Part shown: positions 1 through 7,442 of the stretch, in pieces
Numbering within the stretch: the stretch's first letter is position 1
Layout of the letters: each line of letters begins with the position of its first letter
Assembly (NCBI GenBank): GCA_047630355.1
Contig: JBLHXN010000056.1
Coordinates: 1-22,543 of the forward strand
Reading direction: 5' to 3'
DNA from: JANQUM01 sp047630355
GTDB lineage: Bacteria > Bacteroidota > Bacteroidia > Cytophagales > Spirosomataceae
DNA: 22,543 bases
The notes under the pieces: model-generated
What the model was told of the DNA's origin: nothing
Database searches by the model: none
The model's input: the letters and a program-made list of their open reading frames with translations, nothing else
Made by a program: the position numbers and the translations under genes

Positions 1-2
1 TG

Positions 3-404
3 CTACTACTCGTAAAGTGTATAGTACAAGTATCTGTTGCTCACCCTAATTCATCAAACCTACTTATAGGGAAGAAATTTATTGAAAGTACGATTGGTTT
101 TGCCCATAATTACACACAGAATGACGTAGTTTTTAGGAACCGCGATCAAGTATTTTGTTATATCGGAGGTAATCCGGTTGGGTATAAATAGTACTCGTTC
201 AATAGTGGTTTCGGTAAATTTGTGCAGAAGAAAGGAATAGACCTGTTTGCTTCCAGAAAAAATGAGATAGAATGCTTTAGAAGGGATGAAACATTTGTGA
301 ATTTTATAAATAACCTCGGAGAAGACTTCACAAAAGTGGCTTCGTTTTTATCAAAAGAGTGGAATAGAATTCTCGCAAAATGCTTATTTATTAAAATAAT
401 TTAA
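3..404 (+). pseudogene. Decayed or partial reading frame of unknown function with an in-frame TAG
   Basis: One reading frame stays open from the left edge of the window to TAA at 402-404, except for a single TAG at 189-191. The part before the stop is 62 codons with no start inside the window. The part after it could start at GTG 222 and give 60 residues ending in CLFIKII. The two halves run in the same phase with no shift, which suggests one gene interrupted by a nonsense mutation, or chance openness in AT-rich DNA. I recognise no family, signal peptide or motif in either half. It could be the 3' end of a gene that starts outside the window. Selenocysteine or pyrrolysine reading of the TAG is not supported. 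The call of a broken gene is inference and weak. Confidence 0.3.
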
Positions 405-511
405 AAATACCATTAAAAGTTTCTACTAGTATTTTTTTTGTACTATATTTAATCCTTTTAAGACGCTTCTTTTTAATTTTATATCTGATTCAACTTTAAT
501 CTATTTAATAT
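405..511. other. AT-rich spacer upstream of the GMC oxidoreductase gene
   Basis: This spacer holds no gene. It is very AT-rich with a T8 run near 432-439. A sequence TATATTTA at 444-451 differs from the Bacteroidota -7 consensus TAnnTTTG at one base, but no TTTG lies at the right distance upstream, so I do not call a promoter. The downstream gene must be transcribed from somewhere here or further left. Confidence 0.4.
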
Positions 512-2254
512 ATGCCTTTTCAAATAAAAGAAGACCCTACATTATACGATGTCGTGATTGTGGGTTCTGGTGCAGGTGGCGGTATGGCGGCTTATGAACT
601 TACCAAAGCGGGAGCAAATGTATGTATGCTCGAAGCGGGTGGTTTTTACGATCCCGGCGATTCTAAATTTATAACGCAATTAAAAAAGCCGTGGGATTCT
701 CCACGACGTGGTGCTTCTTCCAAGTTCCGCTCGTTTGGAGATTTTGACGCAGCTTGGGGTGGTTGGCAATTAGAAGGAGAACCTTACACGCAAAAAGAAG
801 GATCTGATTTTTGGTGGTTTAGGTCCCGAATGCTTGGTGGTCGTACCAATCACTGGGGACGTATTTCATTACGTTTTGGGCCAAAAGATTTCAAACGCAA
901 AAGCATTGACGGTCTTGGTGAAGATTGGCCGATTAGCTACGAAGATATCGAACCTTACTATGATCGGGTTGATAAACTGATTGGTGTATTTGGAAGCCGC
1001 GAAGGTTTACCCAATGACCCTGATAGTATATATTTACGCCCTCCAAAGCCTCGCTTGCACGAGCTAAAGGTAATGGAAGGCAACAAGAAAACGGGTGTTC
1101 TTACCATTCCGTCTAGGCTTTCTATTCTGACTGAGTCAATAAATGATGAGCGGGGACAGTGCTTTTACTGTAACCAATGTAATCGCGGTTGTCAGGCTTA
1201 CGCTGACTTTTCTTCTTCTTCGGTTTTAGTAAAACCTGCCTTGAAAACAGGAAAATTGAAGTTGATAAACGACGCCATGGCACGTGAAGTATTAACGGAT
1301 GATAACGGCAAAGCAACTGGAGTTTCTTACGTAGATAAAATTTCTAAGCAGGAATATTCGGTAAGGGGTAAAGTGGTGATTCTCGCCGCCAGTGCTTGTG
1401 AGTCTGCCCGCATGCTATTAAACTCTAAATCTTCTCGTTTCCAAAACGGACTTTCAAACTCGTCTGGTGTTGTTGGAAAATATCTGCATGATTCTACCGG
1501 TGCAGATCGCATGGCGTTTGTACCTTCTATGGTTGGTCGTAAACGCTACAATGAAGACGGTGTGGGTGGTTTACACGTGTATTCGCCGTGGTGGTTAGAT
1601 AACGCCAAACTCGACTTTCCGCGTGGTTATCACATCGAGTATTGGGGAGGAATGAGTAACCCATCTTACGGATTTGGTTTCGGAATGGAAAAACTTAATG
1701 GAAAATATGCGGGTAGCGATGGTAAAATGAAACCTGCTGGAGGTTACGGAGCTGCACTTAAAGAAGATCACCGTCACTTTTATGGGTCGTATATTGGAAT
1801 GTCTGGTCGGGGTGAATCTGTTGCTCGCGAAGATAATTACTGTGAAATTGACTCAAAGACCGTTGATAAGTGGGGAATTCCGGTTCTGAGCTTCAACTAC
1901 AAATGGAGCGACTACGAAATTAATCAAGCAAAGCATATGCAGGATACCTTCGAAGAAGTTATTGATGGTTTCGGTGGAATTCCGGTTGGTGATAAGCCCG
2001 GAGCAGATACCAACTACGGTTTAACTAAGCCGGGACAAATTATTCACGAAGTAGGAACGGTGCGTATGGGCAATGACCCGGCAACGTCAGCTTTGAATAG
2101 TAACTGTCAATCTCATGATGTCAAAAACTTATTCGTAGTTGACGGTGGTGCATTTGCGTCGCAAGCTGATAAAAATCCAACTTGGACGATTCTTGCCTTA
2201 TCCATGAGAGCTGCTGACTACATTACCAAACAAATGAAGTCAGGAGGATTTTGA
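512..2254 (+). CDS. GMC-family FAD oxidoreductase, large subunit of a periplasmic sugar/alcohol dehydrogenase
   Basis: This is a 580-residue glucose-methanol-choline family flavoprotein. The N-terminus shows the FAD dinucleotide-binding fold with VVIVGSGAGGGMAAYEL near residues 14-30 and the acidic LEAGG turn near 40-44. The C-terminal GMC domain has the expected active-site pair H512 (IIHEVGTVRMG) and N555 (DKNPTW), 43 residues apart as in glucose oxidase. Between the domains is C217-x2-C220-x2-C223-x3-C227, a ferredoxin-like spacing. Membrane gluconate and glucose dehydrogenases of this family carry an Fe-S cluster in the large subunit, so a cluster is likely here too, by inference. There is no signal peptide; the next gene carries a Tat signal and probably exports both subunits together. 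Family relatives include glucoside 3-dehydrogenase (Caulobacter LacA) and gluconate/fructose dehydrogenase. The substrate cannot be read from sequence, and no dedicated cytochrome c gene sits beside it. Confidence 0.9.
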   Translation: MPFQIKEDPTLYDVVIVGSGAGGGMAAYELTKAGANVCMLEAGGFYDPGDSKFITQLKKPWDSPRRGASSKFRSFGDFDAAWGGWQLEGEPYTQKEGSDFWWFRSRMLGGRTNHWGRISLRFGPKDFKRKSIDGLGEDWPISYEDIEPYYDRVDKLIGVFGSREGLPNDPDSIYLRPPKPRLHELKVMEGNKKTGVLTIPSRLSILTESINDERGQCFYCNQCNRGCQAYADFSSSSVLVKPALKTGKLKLINDAMAREVLTDDNGKATGVSYVDKISKQEYSVRGKVVILAASACESARMLLNSKSSRFQNGLSNSSGVVGKYLHDSTGADRMAFVPSMVGRKRYNEDGVGGLHVYSPWWLDNAKLDFPRGYHIEYWGGMSNPSYGFGFGMEKLNGKYAGSDGKMKPAGGYGAALKEDHRHFYGSYIGMSGRGESVAREDNYCEIDSKTVDKWGIPVLSFNYKWSDYEINQAKHMQDTFEEVIDGFGGIPVGDKPGADTNYGLTKPGQIIHEVGTVRMGNDPATSALNSNCQSHDVKNLFVVDGGAFASQADKNPTWTILALSMRAADYITKQMKSGGF

Positions 2255-2293
2255 TAGGAGAGTAAACCTAAAAGATTAATAACTTAAATCATT

Positions 2294-2977
2294 ATGAAAA
2301 GAAGAGACCTTCTAAAAAATATTGGATTAGGAACAGTTGGCGTAGCAGTTTCTGGAAACGCTATGGCGAATGACCTCAGAGTGCCTAACGTGCCGTTGAT
2401 CAAACGGAAAATAACGATAGGTGACGACGGAGAATTTACTGGACCCGCCAACGGAAAACAAGCTAAAGAGCTTGCGTATGATCAGTCTTTGATGGATCAG
2501 CAGTTTTTTGACGAACACGAAATGGCAACTATTGCTGTACTGGCTGATATTATCATTCCGGCTGATGACAAGTCCGGGAGTGCCACCGATGCAGGCGTAC
2601 CTGACTTTATAGAATTTATTGTGAAAGATATGCCCTACCACCAAGTACCTATGCGGGGTGGAATGATGTGGCTTGACTCCGAATCGAAAAAGCAATTTGG
2701 CGGCAAACGCTTTATTGAAACAACTGCGGGAAATCGTTTAAAACTTGTGGATATGATTGCCTACCCTGAATTGGCGAAGCCTGAATACTCTCAGGGAGTG
2801 AGATTCTTTAATTTGATGCGGGACCTAACTTCAACGGGTTTCTATACTTCCGAGATCGGTGTTAAAGACATTGGGTACATGGGAAATCAACCTAATTTCT
2901 GGGATGGTGTACCACAGGATGTACTTGACAAGCATGGAGTTAGTTACGCTGACTGGGAAAAGCATTTAGCAAAATGA
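2294..2977 (+). CDS. Gluconate 2-dehydrogenase subunit 3 family protein with Tat signal
   Basis: This 227-residue protein is the small subunit partner of the GMC enzyme, starting 39 bases after it on the same strand. The N-terminus, MKRRDLLKNIGLG, followed by a hydrophobic stretch and AMA near residue 25, is a twin-arginine signal with a motif close to RRxFLK. The mature part contains FFDEHEMATIAVLADIIIP, typical of the Gluconate_2-dh3 family, and ends with a WDGVP/YADWEKHL region. In studied relatives this subunit is needed for maturation and Tat export of the flavin subunit, which travels as a passenger. The pairing and order match LacC/LacA-type glucoside 3-dehydrogenases and gluconate dehydrogenases. 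It is probably periplasmic. A strong hairpin follows at 3010-3036. The family call is firm; the substrate is unknown. Confidence 0.85.
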   Translation: MKRRDLLKNIGLGTVGVAVSGNAMANDLRVPNVPLIKRKITIGDDGEFTGPANGKQAKELAYDQSLMDQQFFDEHEMATIAVLADIIIPADDKSGSATDAGVPDFIEFIVKDMPYHQVPMRGGMMWLDSESKKQFGGKRFIETTAGNRLKLVDMIAYPELAKPEYSQGVRFFNLMRDLTSTGFYTSEIGVKDIGYMGNQPNFWDGVPQDVLDKHGVSYADWEKHLAK

Positions 2978-2995
2978 AATAACCAACCTAACCTA

Positions 2996-3956
2996 TCATT
3001 TTACAACGAACGGTGCTGAAATTATTTCAGCACCGTTTATTATTACCTTCGCGTAATATCTCCCGGCAGAAAACTGCTTTGTGTCTATAAAATAATTACT
3101 CTCTCCTATTTGGGCATTTTGTTCGGTTTCGACCATTAGCTTCCTTAAAGAATTGTAAACTGCTACTTTCGCTGACTTTGGTTCGGTAACAGTCACAATT
3201 GTGCACCGAATTTGCACGAACCCAACACCCAAATTTGGAAAAATTAATAACGTACTCGGAAGTTCTTTTTCAACTACTCTAAACTGAACTCCGTAAGGTT
3301 TGATTAGTGAATTCCCTGCAAGGTCTTTTGGATTGATTCGTAAACCGTATGTGTTCTCCTGTAAGTTTTCAAACGGTAAATCTAACGTAAACCTTGTTGA
3401 GGCAGTAGAAATATTAGCTTGTTGACCCATATCAAATTGTTTATAATCATACGTTACACAATCTTCGGCAAGATGATAAGGCTCTTCCGGAAGATTTGGG
3501 GAATCGCTATTGATGCTACTGATTCTCTTTCGCTTCCCGATTTCTTGATTAATAGTTAAGAAAAAAGCAGATTTATCTGAATAAAGACTACGAAACGGAT
3601 TCGCTCTTTCGGTACAAGAGAGAATCTCGGGAGCCATCATTTTTTTGACTATAAAAAAGGAAGGAATCAGTAGACACGAAGCTATTTTCGTTCTTTGTAC
3701 TCACCTTGATGGCAACTTCCTGACCATGATAGAAGAGTTGTAGTTTTTCGGGATTTACTGAATTTAAACCCCAACCGGATTTTGCTATCTCTTCTCCGGT
3801 AACTTTGTAAATACCATCTTCTACAACGGTAATCTTTAAATACTTTTGCGTAGAAACTATCCAACTATTTTCGCTGGTTTGTGCAAATGCAGTCAAGCTT
3901 AAAAACAGAAATAATGTTTGATAAATAATACGTTTATTCACGGTACTCATTTTCAT
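2996..3956 (-). pseudogene. Remnant of a PorU-like C25-family protease/T9SS protein: head and tail kept, core deleted, frameshifted
   Basis: The first part (3956 down to about 3608) encodes a signal peptide ending TAFAQ and then a region like the PorU N-terminal domain (YLKITVVEDGIYKVTGEE, NPEKLQLFYHGQE, FYSQKNDGSRDSLLYR). The expected continuation, RANPFRSLYSDKSAFFLTI, lies in the next frame. One extra A in the run at about 3607-3609 accounts for this shift. The second part continues to about 3420, then passes directly into what looks like the end of a T9SS cargo: a beta-sandwich stretch (TYGLRINPKDLAGNSL) and a sorting-type domain (KVAVYNSLRKLM, AGRYYAKVIINGAEI). In total about 320 codons are left, whereas PorU and relatives exceed 1000 residues, so the catalytic domain is absent. 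A promoter-like motif survives at 4002-4009. It could be another gingipain-like cargo rather than PorU. An intact PorU presumably lies elsewhere, since T9SS needs it. Confidence 0.6.
3010..3036 (+). terminator. Hairpin, likely terminator of the GMC dehydrogenase operon
   Basis: A perfect 11-bp stem (ACGGTGCTGAA / TTCAGCACCGT) with a 5-base loop starts 33 bases after the small-subunit stop and is followed on the plus strand by a T-rich stretch (TTATTATTACC). The T-run is interrupted, so termination strength is uncertain. It also forms the last codons of the PorU-like remnant on the other strand. Confidence 0.65.
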
Positions 3957-4001
3957 TTTACCTTTTTCCTACGTTTCTCTTTGTATTTTAGAGTAACTAC
4001 A

Positions 4002-4009
4002 CAAAAGTA
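4002..4009 (-). promoter_or_regulatory. -7 promoter box upstream of the PorU-like remnant
   Basis: On the minus strand this reads TACTTTTG, a full match to the Bacteroidota -7 consensus TAnnTTTG. It lies 45 bases upstream of the remnant's start and just beyond the accC terminator. The -33 position falls in a T-rich run rather than a clear TTTG, so the call is moderate. Confidence 0.4.
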
Positions 4010-4023
4010 ACAAAATTGCCCAT

Positions 4024-4051
4024 AAAAAAAGGAGTGACCAGTAGTCACTCC
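4024..4051 (-). terminator. Intrinsic terminator of the accB-accC transcript
   Basis: An 8-bp perfect stem (GGAGTGAC / GTCACTCC) with loop CAGTA is followed on the minus strand by seven T residues (complement of the A-run at 4024-4030). It lies 28 bases past the accC stop codon and has the classic form of a rho-independent terminator. Confidence 0.88.
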
Positions 4052-4079
4052 CCCTTAATAAGATACGATATTTTACTAA

Positions 4080-5423
4080 TTATAGATCAGAAAAGTCAAA
4101 ACTTTCTAAAAACTTGGTAGTAAAGTTTCCCGACTTGAATTGTTCGTCGTCCATTAACTTCAAATGAAAAGGAATTGTTGTTTTGATACCTTCAATATAG
4201 AATTCCATCAATGCTCGTTTCATACGAGTAATCACTTCTTCGCGGCTTTGACCTGTTACGATTAATTTGGCAATCAAAGAGTCATAATTCGGAGGAATAG
4301 TGTAACCTGCGTACACGTGACTGTCAATTCGTACGCCTTGTCCGCCGGGCATATGAAGGCTTTTGATTAGTCCCGGAGACGGACGAAAACCATTTTTTGG
4401 ATCTTCGGCGTTTATCCTGCATTCCATTGAGAACGCATTCGGGAAGTAATTTTGACCGGAAATTGGTATACCTGCGGCCACTTTTATTTGCTCTTTAATG
4501 AGGTCATAATTGGTAACCTGCTCCGTAATTGGATGTTCTACCTGAATACGGGTGTTCATTTCCATGAAATAAAAATCCCCGTCTTTATCAACTAAAAACT
4601 CAACGGTACCGGCACCTTCGTAACCAATCGCCTGAGCTCCATCTATAGCCGCTTGGCCCATTTTGGCTCTCAATTCATCGTTTATTATCGGAGAAGGGGT
4701 TTCTTCTACTAACTTTTGATGTCTTCTTTGGATTGAACAATCACGCTCTGAAAGGTGACAAACTTTTCCGTACTGATCACCAATAATCTGAATTTCGATG
4801 TGGCGGGGTTCTTCCACAAACTTTTCGAGGTAGAGGCCATCGTTACCGAATGCCGCACTCGATTCCATTTTGGCATCGTCCCACATTTTCTGAAATTCTT
4901 CAGACGAACGTATAATCCGCATACCGCGTCCGCCGCCGCCGGCAGTTGCTTTGATGATAACCGGATAGCCCATTTTTTCGGAAAGCCTGATACCTTCTTT
5001 TACAGAAGGAAGCAAACCTTTAGAACCAGGAATAACGGGAACGCCCGCTTCTTTCATGGTGTTTTTTGCCGTAGCTTTATCGCCCATCATGTTTATCTGC
5101 TCAGCCGTAGCTCCGATAAACTTAATGCCGTATTCGGTACAAATCTTCGAAAATTCAGCATTTTCTGATAAGAAGCCGTATCCTGGATGAATGGCATCAG
5201 CGTTGGTAATTTCTGCTGCCGAAATGATACTTGGTATATTAAGGTAGGATAGCCTGCTTGTGGGTGGCCCGATGCAAACGGCTTCGTCGGCGAAGCGAAC
5301 GTGAAGACTGTCTTTATCAGCGGTTGAGTAAACAGCTACGGTCTTTATGCCCATTTCACGACAAGTGCGAATGATGCGTAACGCTATCTCTCCACGATTG
5401 GCGATGAGTATTTTTTTAAACAT
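4080..5423 (-). CDS. accC: Acetyl-CoA carboxylase, biotin carboxylase subunit
   Basis: AccC carries out the ATP-dependent carboxylation of biotin on AccB, the first half-reaction of malonyl-CoA synthesis. The 447-residue length matches the family. The N-terminal domain begins MFKKILIANRGEIALRII. The ATP-grasp domain shows K116, K158 and the glycine loop GGGGRGM at 162-168. The active-site string FMEMNTRIQVEHPITE places E288, N290, R292 and E296 at the same numbers as in the E. coli enzyme, so the core is intact. The start at 5423 gives the usual MFKKILIANRGE opening. It lies 82 bases after accB on the same strand and ends just before a strong terminator, so it is the last gene of the cluster. 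The carboxyltransferase subunits are not in the window. Confidence 0.98.
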   Translation of the reverse strand: MFKKILIANRGEIALRIIRTCREMGIKTVAVYSTADKDSLHVRFADEAVCIGPPTSRLSYLNIPSIISAAEITNADAIHPGYGFLSENAEFSKICTEYGIKFIGATAEQINMMGDKATAKNTMKEAGVPVIPGSKGLLPSVKEGIRLSEKMGYPVIIKATAGGGGRGMRIIRSSEEFQKMWDDAKMESSAAFGNDGLYLEKFVEEPRHIEIQIIGDQYGKVCHLSERDCSIQRRHQKLVEETPSPIINDELRAKMGQAAIDGAQAIGYEGAGTVEFLVDKDGDFYFMEMNTRIQVEHPITEQVTNYDLIKEQIKVAAGIPISGQNYFPNAFSMECRINAEDPKNGFRPSPGLIKSLHMPGGQGVRIDSHVYAGYTIPPNYDSLIAKLIVTGQSREEVITRMKRALMEFYIEGIKTTIPFHLKLMDDEQFKSGNFTTKFLESFDFSDL

Positions 5424-5432
5424 ACATGTTCG

Positions 5433-5456
5433 ATTTGGAAGTTTGGAAATTTGAAA
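5433..5456. repeat. Three tandem 8-bp near-repeats in the accB-accC spacer
   Basis: ATTTGGAA, GTTTGGAA and ATTTGAAA follow one another without gap in the leader of accC, differing at one or two bases. Such short AT-rich iterations are common in Bacteroidota spacers; no function is evident. Confidence 0.5.
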
Positions 5457-5505
5457 ACGAGAAGTTCATCTTCAAATGTGAATATCATCTTATCAAACTT
5501 TGAAA

Positions 5506-5991
5506 TCAGTTTGGTTCGACTAAAAACAACGGCTGATCAAATTCGACCGGAGTGGCATCTTCTACCAAAACTTTTACGATTTTGCCCGAAATCTCTGATT
5601 CTATTTCGTTAAAGAGCTTCATGGCTTCTATGATACAGACCACTTTACCGTTTCCGATTTCAGTACCTACTTCAACAAATAAAGGCTTATCTGGTCCGCC
5701 AGAACGGTAAAAAGTACCGATCATTGGTGAAGTAATAGTCAATAGATTGCTTTCATCAGAAGAGGCTTTTTCTTCATCAGTTTTAGAGGCATTTGATGAG
5801 GAAGCAGATTCTGCTATTTGAGGGGCAGCGGTAGGCGAAATCATTTGAGGAGCACCCGGTGAAGCTATTATTTGCCTTACCTCGGTGTTCCTTTTAATTT
5901 TCAGCTTTAGCTCGGAGGTTTCTATATTTACCTCGTCAAGGTCAGATTTTGATATAAAATCAATTAATTTCTGAATTTCTCTTGTTTCCAT
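5506..5991 (-). CDS. accB: Acetyl-CoA carboxylase biotin carboxyl carrier protein
   Basis: AccB carries the biotin that shuttles carboxyl groups between biotin carboxylase and carboxyltransferase. The protein has 161 residues. An N-terminal helix region (METREIQKLIDFISKSDLDEVNIE) is followed by a basic LKLKIKR segment, a flexible Ala/Pro/Ser-rich linker at about 44-80, and a C-terminal biotinyl domain. The biotinylation motif is EAMK at 122-125 (CIIEAMKLFNEIES), with K125 as the modified lysine. The domain begins with ITSPMIGTFYRS, as is typical. It precedes accC by 82 bases and has its own consensus promoter at 6022-6052, so acetyl-CoA carboxylase can be expressed apart from the rest of the cluster. 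Confidence 0.97.
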   Translation of the reverse strand: METREIQKLIDFISKSDLDEVNIETSELKLKIKRNTEVRQIIASPGAPQMISPTAAPQIAESASSSNASKTDEEKASSDESNLLTITSPMIGTFYRSGGPDKPLFVEVGTEIGNGKVVCIIEAMKLFNEIESEISGKIVKVLVEDATPVEFDQPLFLVEPN

Positions 5992-6021
5992 ATAGGGTTG
6001 TTTTGTCTTAGTTCAACTTAA

Positions 6022-6052
6022 CAAATGTAATAATTTGACGTGCAATTACAAA
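6022..6052 (-). promoter_or_regulatory. Consensus Bacteroidota promoter for accB-accC
   Basis: On the minus strand TTTG (6052-6049) is followed after exactly 19 bases by TACATTTG (6029-6022). This matches the -33 TTTG / -7 TAnnTTTG consensus of the Bacteroidota primary sigma factor at every fixed base and at the preferred spacing. Transcription would begin near 6015, giving a leader of roughly 25 bases before accB. Confidence 0.75.
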
Positions 6053-6112
6053 CTACCAGTTACGAATGCACTGAGCTCAAAGTTCAGGTACTTTTCATTT
6101 CCAGTATCAAAA

Positions 6113-6685
6113 TTACCTATCTTCCTTTACTCTTGAATCGTACTCATAAGTACTCGTATTTACCTTTATCAATTCATCATTTTCAATGAATAAAGGTACT
6201 TTGATTGTGGCACCGGTTTCAACAGTTGCGGGCTTTGAAGCATTTGTTGCGGTGTCTCCACGAATTCCCGGCTCAGTGTAGGTTACCCGTAACTCAACGT
6301 ACATAGGAAGTTCTATCGTAAGTGGTGTTTCTGTTTCGGCGTGAATGAGCATATCTACTTCCTTGCCCTCTTTCATCAAATCGGCATTGGAAATCATATC
6401 CCTCGAAAGGTTTGTCTGCTCAAAGGTTTCAGTATTCATGAAGTGGCAACCGAAGTCGTCTTCGTATAAGTACTGAAAAGTGTGCCGTTCAACGCGGGCA
6501 GTAGTAACTTTTTCGCCAGCGGTGAATGTATTATCTAAGACACGTCCTGTCTTAATATTGCGTAACTTAGATCTTACGAATGCAGGACCTTTACCTGGTT
6601 TTACGTGTTGAAACTCAACGATAATGTACAGGTCATTGTTCCATTCTAAACAAAGACCATTTCTGAAGTCTGCCGTAGATGCCAT
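6113..6685 (-). CDS. efp: Translation elongation factor P
   Basis: EF-P enters the ribosomal E/P region and relieves stalling at proline runs. The protein is 190 residues, the usual length. The N-terminal KOW-like domain starts MASTADFRNGLCLEWNND and carries the loop HVKPGKGPAFVR, where K32 is at the tip that contacts the peptidyl-transferase centre (equivalent to E. coli K34). The two OB domains follow, with the family signature near KVPLFIENDELIKVNTSTYEY at the C-terminus. The gene lies 27 bases behind the beta-barrel gene and 121 bases before accB. A position between fabH and accB is usual for Bacteroidota. No modification enzyme is encoded in the window. Confidence 0.97.
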   Translation of the reverse strand: MASTADFRNGLCLEWNNDLYIIVEFQHVKPGKGPAFVRSKLRNIKTGRVLDNTFTAGEKVTTARVERHTFQYLYEDDFGCHFMNTETFEQTNLSRDMISNADLMKEGKEVDMLIHAETETPLTIELPMYVELRVTYTEPGIRGDTATNASKPATVETGATIKVPLFIENDELIKVNTSTYEYDSRVKEDR

Positions 6686-6712
6686 TTTATATGTTTCTTA
6701 TTCGTTGATAAA

Positions 6713-7387
6713 CTATTTTTCAAAATTAAATTGTAGTGCTACAAATGGTCTGATAGCTTTTTCTTTAAAAGAATCCCATTCAATAGTACTTTCCGCATTC
6801 AGGTCATCGGGGTAAGATGTGTTAAATCCGGCTTGCGTGTAAGCCATTCCCACACGAATACTCAAGCTCTGATTCGGTGTAACGGATACGTACGCCTGCG
6901 AATTGAGTGTGCCATTTTGCGTAACCAGAAAGTTAAACCCTTTTGGTGCAATTGTCACATCTACGGGCTTCTGCCCATTTATCACATCGAAGGTTGATTC
7001 GCCTCGCTCAGTTCTGAGGGTAAATCCTGCTAAATCGGCATTGATACCAATGGCAAGGATCCGGTTTCCAACCTCAATACCTATCGGAATATTTAATGAA
7101 GATATATTGACGTTTGTGTTTAATCTCAGAGAACGTTCTTTGTTTGAAACTGTATTGCCTAACTCTGTCCCACTTTTAATTATATACTGTGTAAACCTAA
7201 GACCCGTATTAAACCTCAAACCAAACTTATCACCTACTGCTAAAGTTTGAGTGTAAGAAACCGAGGGTACGAGTGCTCCTTTTTCAAAAGCAAATGATGT
7301 AGTGAAGTGTTCGTAAACTCGGGCTTTCTGGGCGGTAGCGGTTAAGGTAATCGAACAAATGGCTAAAAGAAAAATTAGCTTTTTCAT
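6713..7387 (-). CDS. Predicted outer-membrane beta-barrel protein, function unknown
   Basis: This 224-residue protein opens with a clear Sec signal peptide (MKKLIFLLAICSITLTATAQ). The rest alternates polar and hydrophobic residues in strand-length blocks, for example GDKFGLRFNTGLRFTQYII and NRILAIGINADLAGFTLR, and ends with PFVALQFNFEK. A terminal aromatic strand of this kind is typical of BAM substrates. It resembles the loosely defined PorT/OmpW-like barrels of Bacteroidota in size and pattern, but I recognise no specific family. I chose the second methionine (7387) rather than 7393 because it gives a standard signal peptide; the alternative adds only two residues. It sits between fabH and efp with short gaps (55 and 27 bases) and is probably cotranscribed. 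It is an uncommon insertion in an otherwise conserved lipid/translation cluster. Confidence 0.75.
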   Translation of the reverse strand: MKKLIFLLAICSITLTATAQKARVYEHFTTSFAFEKGALVPSVSYTQTLAVGDKFGLRFNTGLRFTQYIIKSGTELGNTVSNKERSLRLNTNVNISSLNIPIGIEVGNRILAIGINADLAGFTLRTERGESTFDVINGQKPVDVTIAPKGFNFLVTQNGTLNSQAYVSVTPNQSLSIRVGMAYTQAGFNTSYPDDLNAESTIEWDSFKEKAIRPFVALQFNFEK

Positions 7388-7442
7388 GTACAAATGAGTG
7401 GGTATTTTTAATATAATGGGTAAAAATATCTGTTGTATGGTT

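Noticed and set aside
189..191. TAG read as pyrrolysine or other recoding
   Set aside because: No recoding element is visible, the organism type does not support it, and the frame has no recognised family.
2327..2695. Minus-strand frame opposite the Tat small subunit
   Set aside because: It is antisense to a convincing gene with no domain or start signal of its own.
3588..3640. Programmed frameshift joining the two halves of the PorU-like gene
   Set aside because: A single extra A in a short A3 run is not a recognised slippery site, and even after joining, the catalytic core is missing, so decay explains it better.
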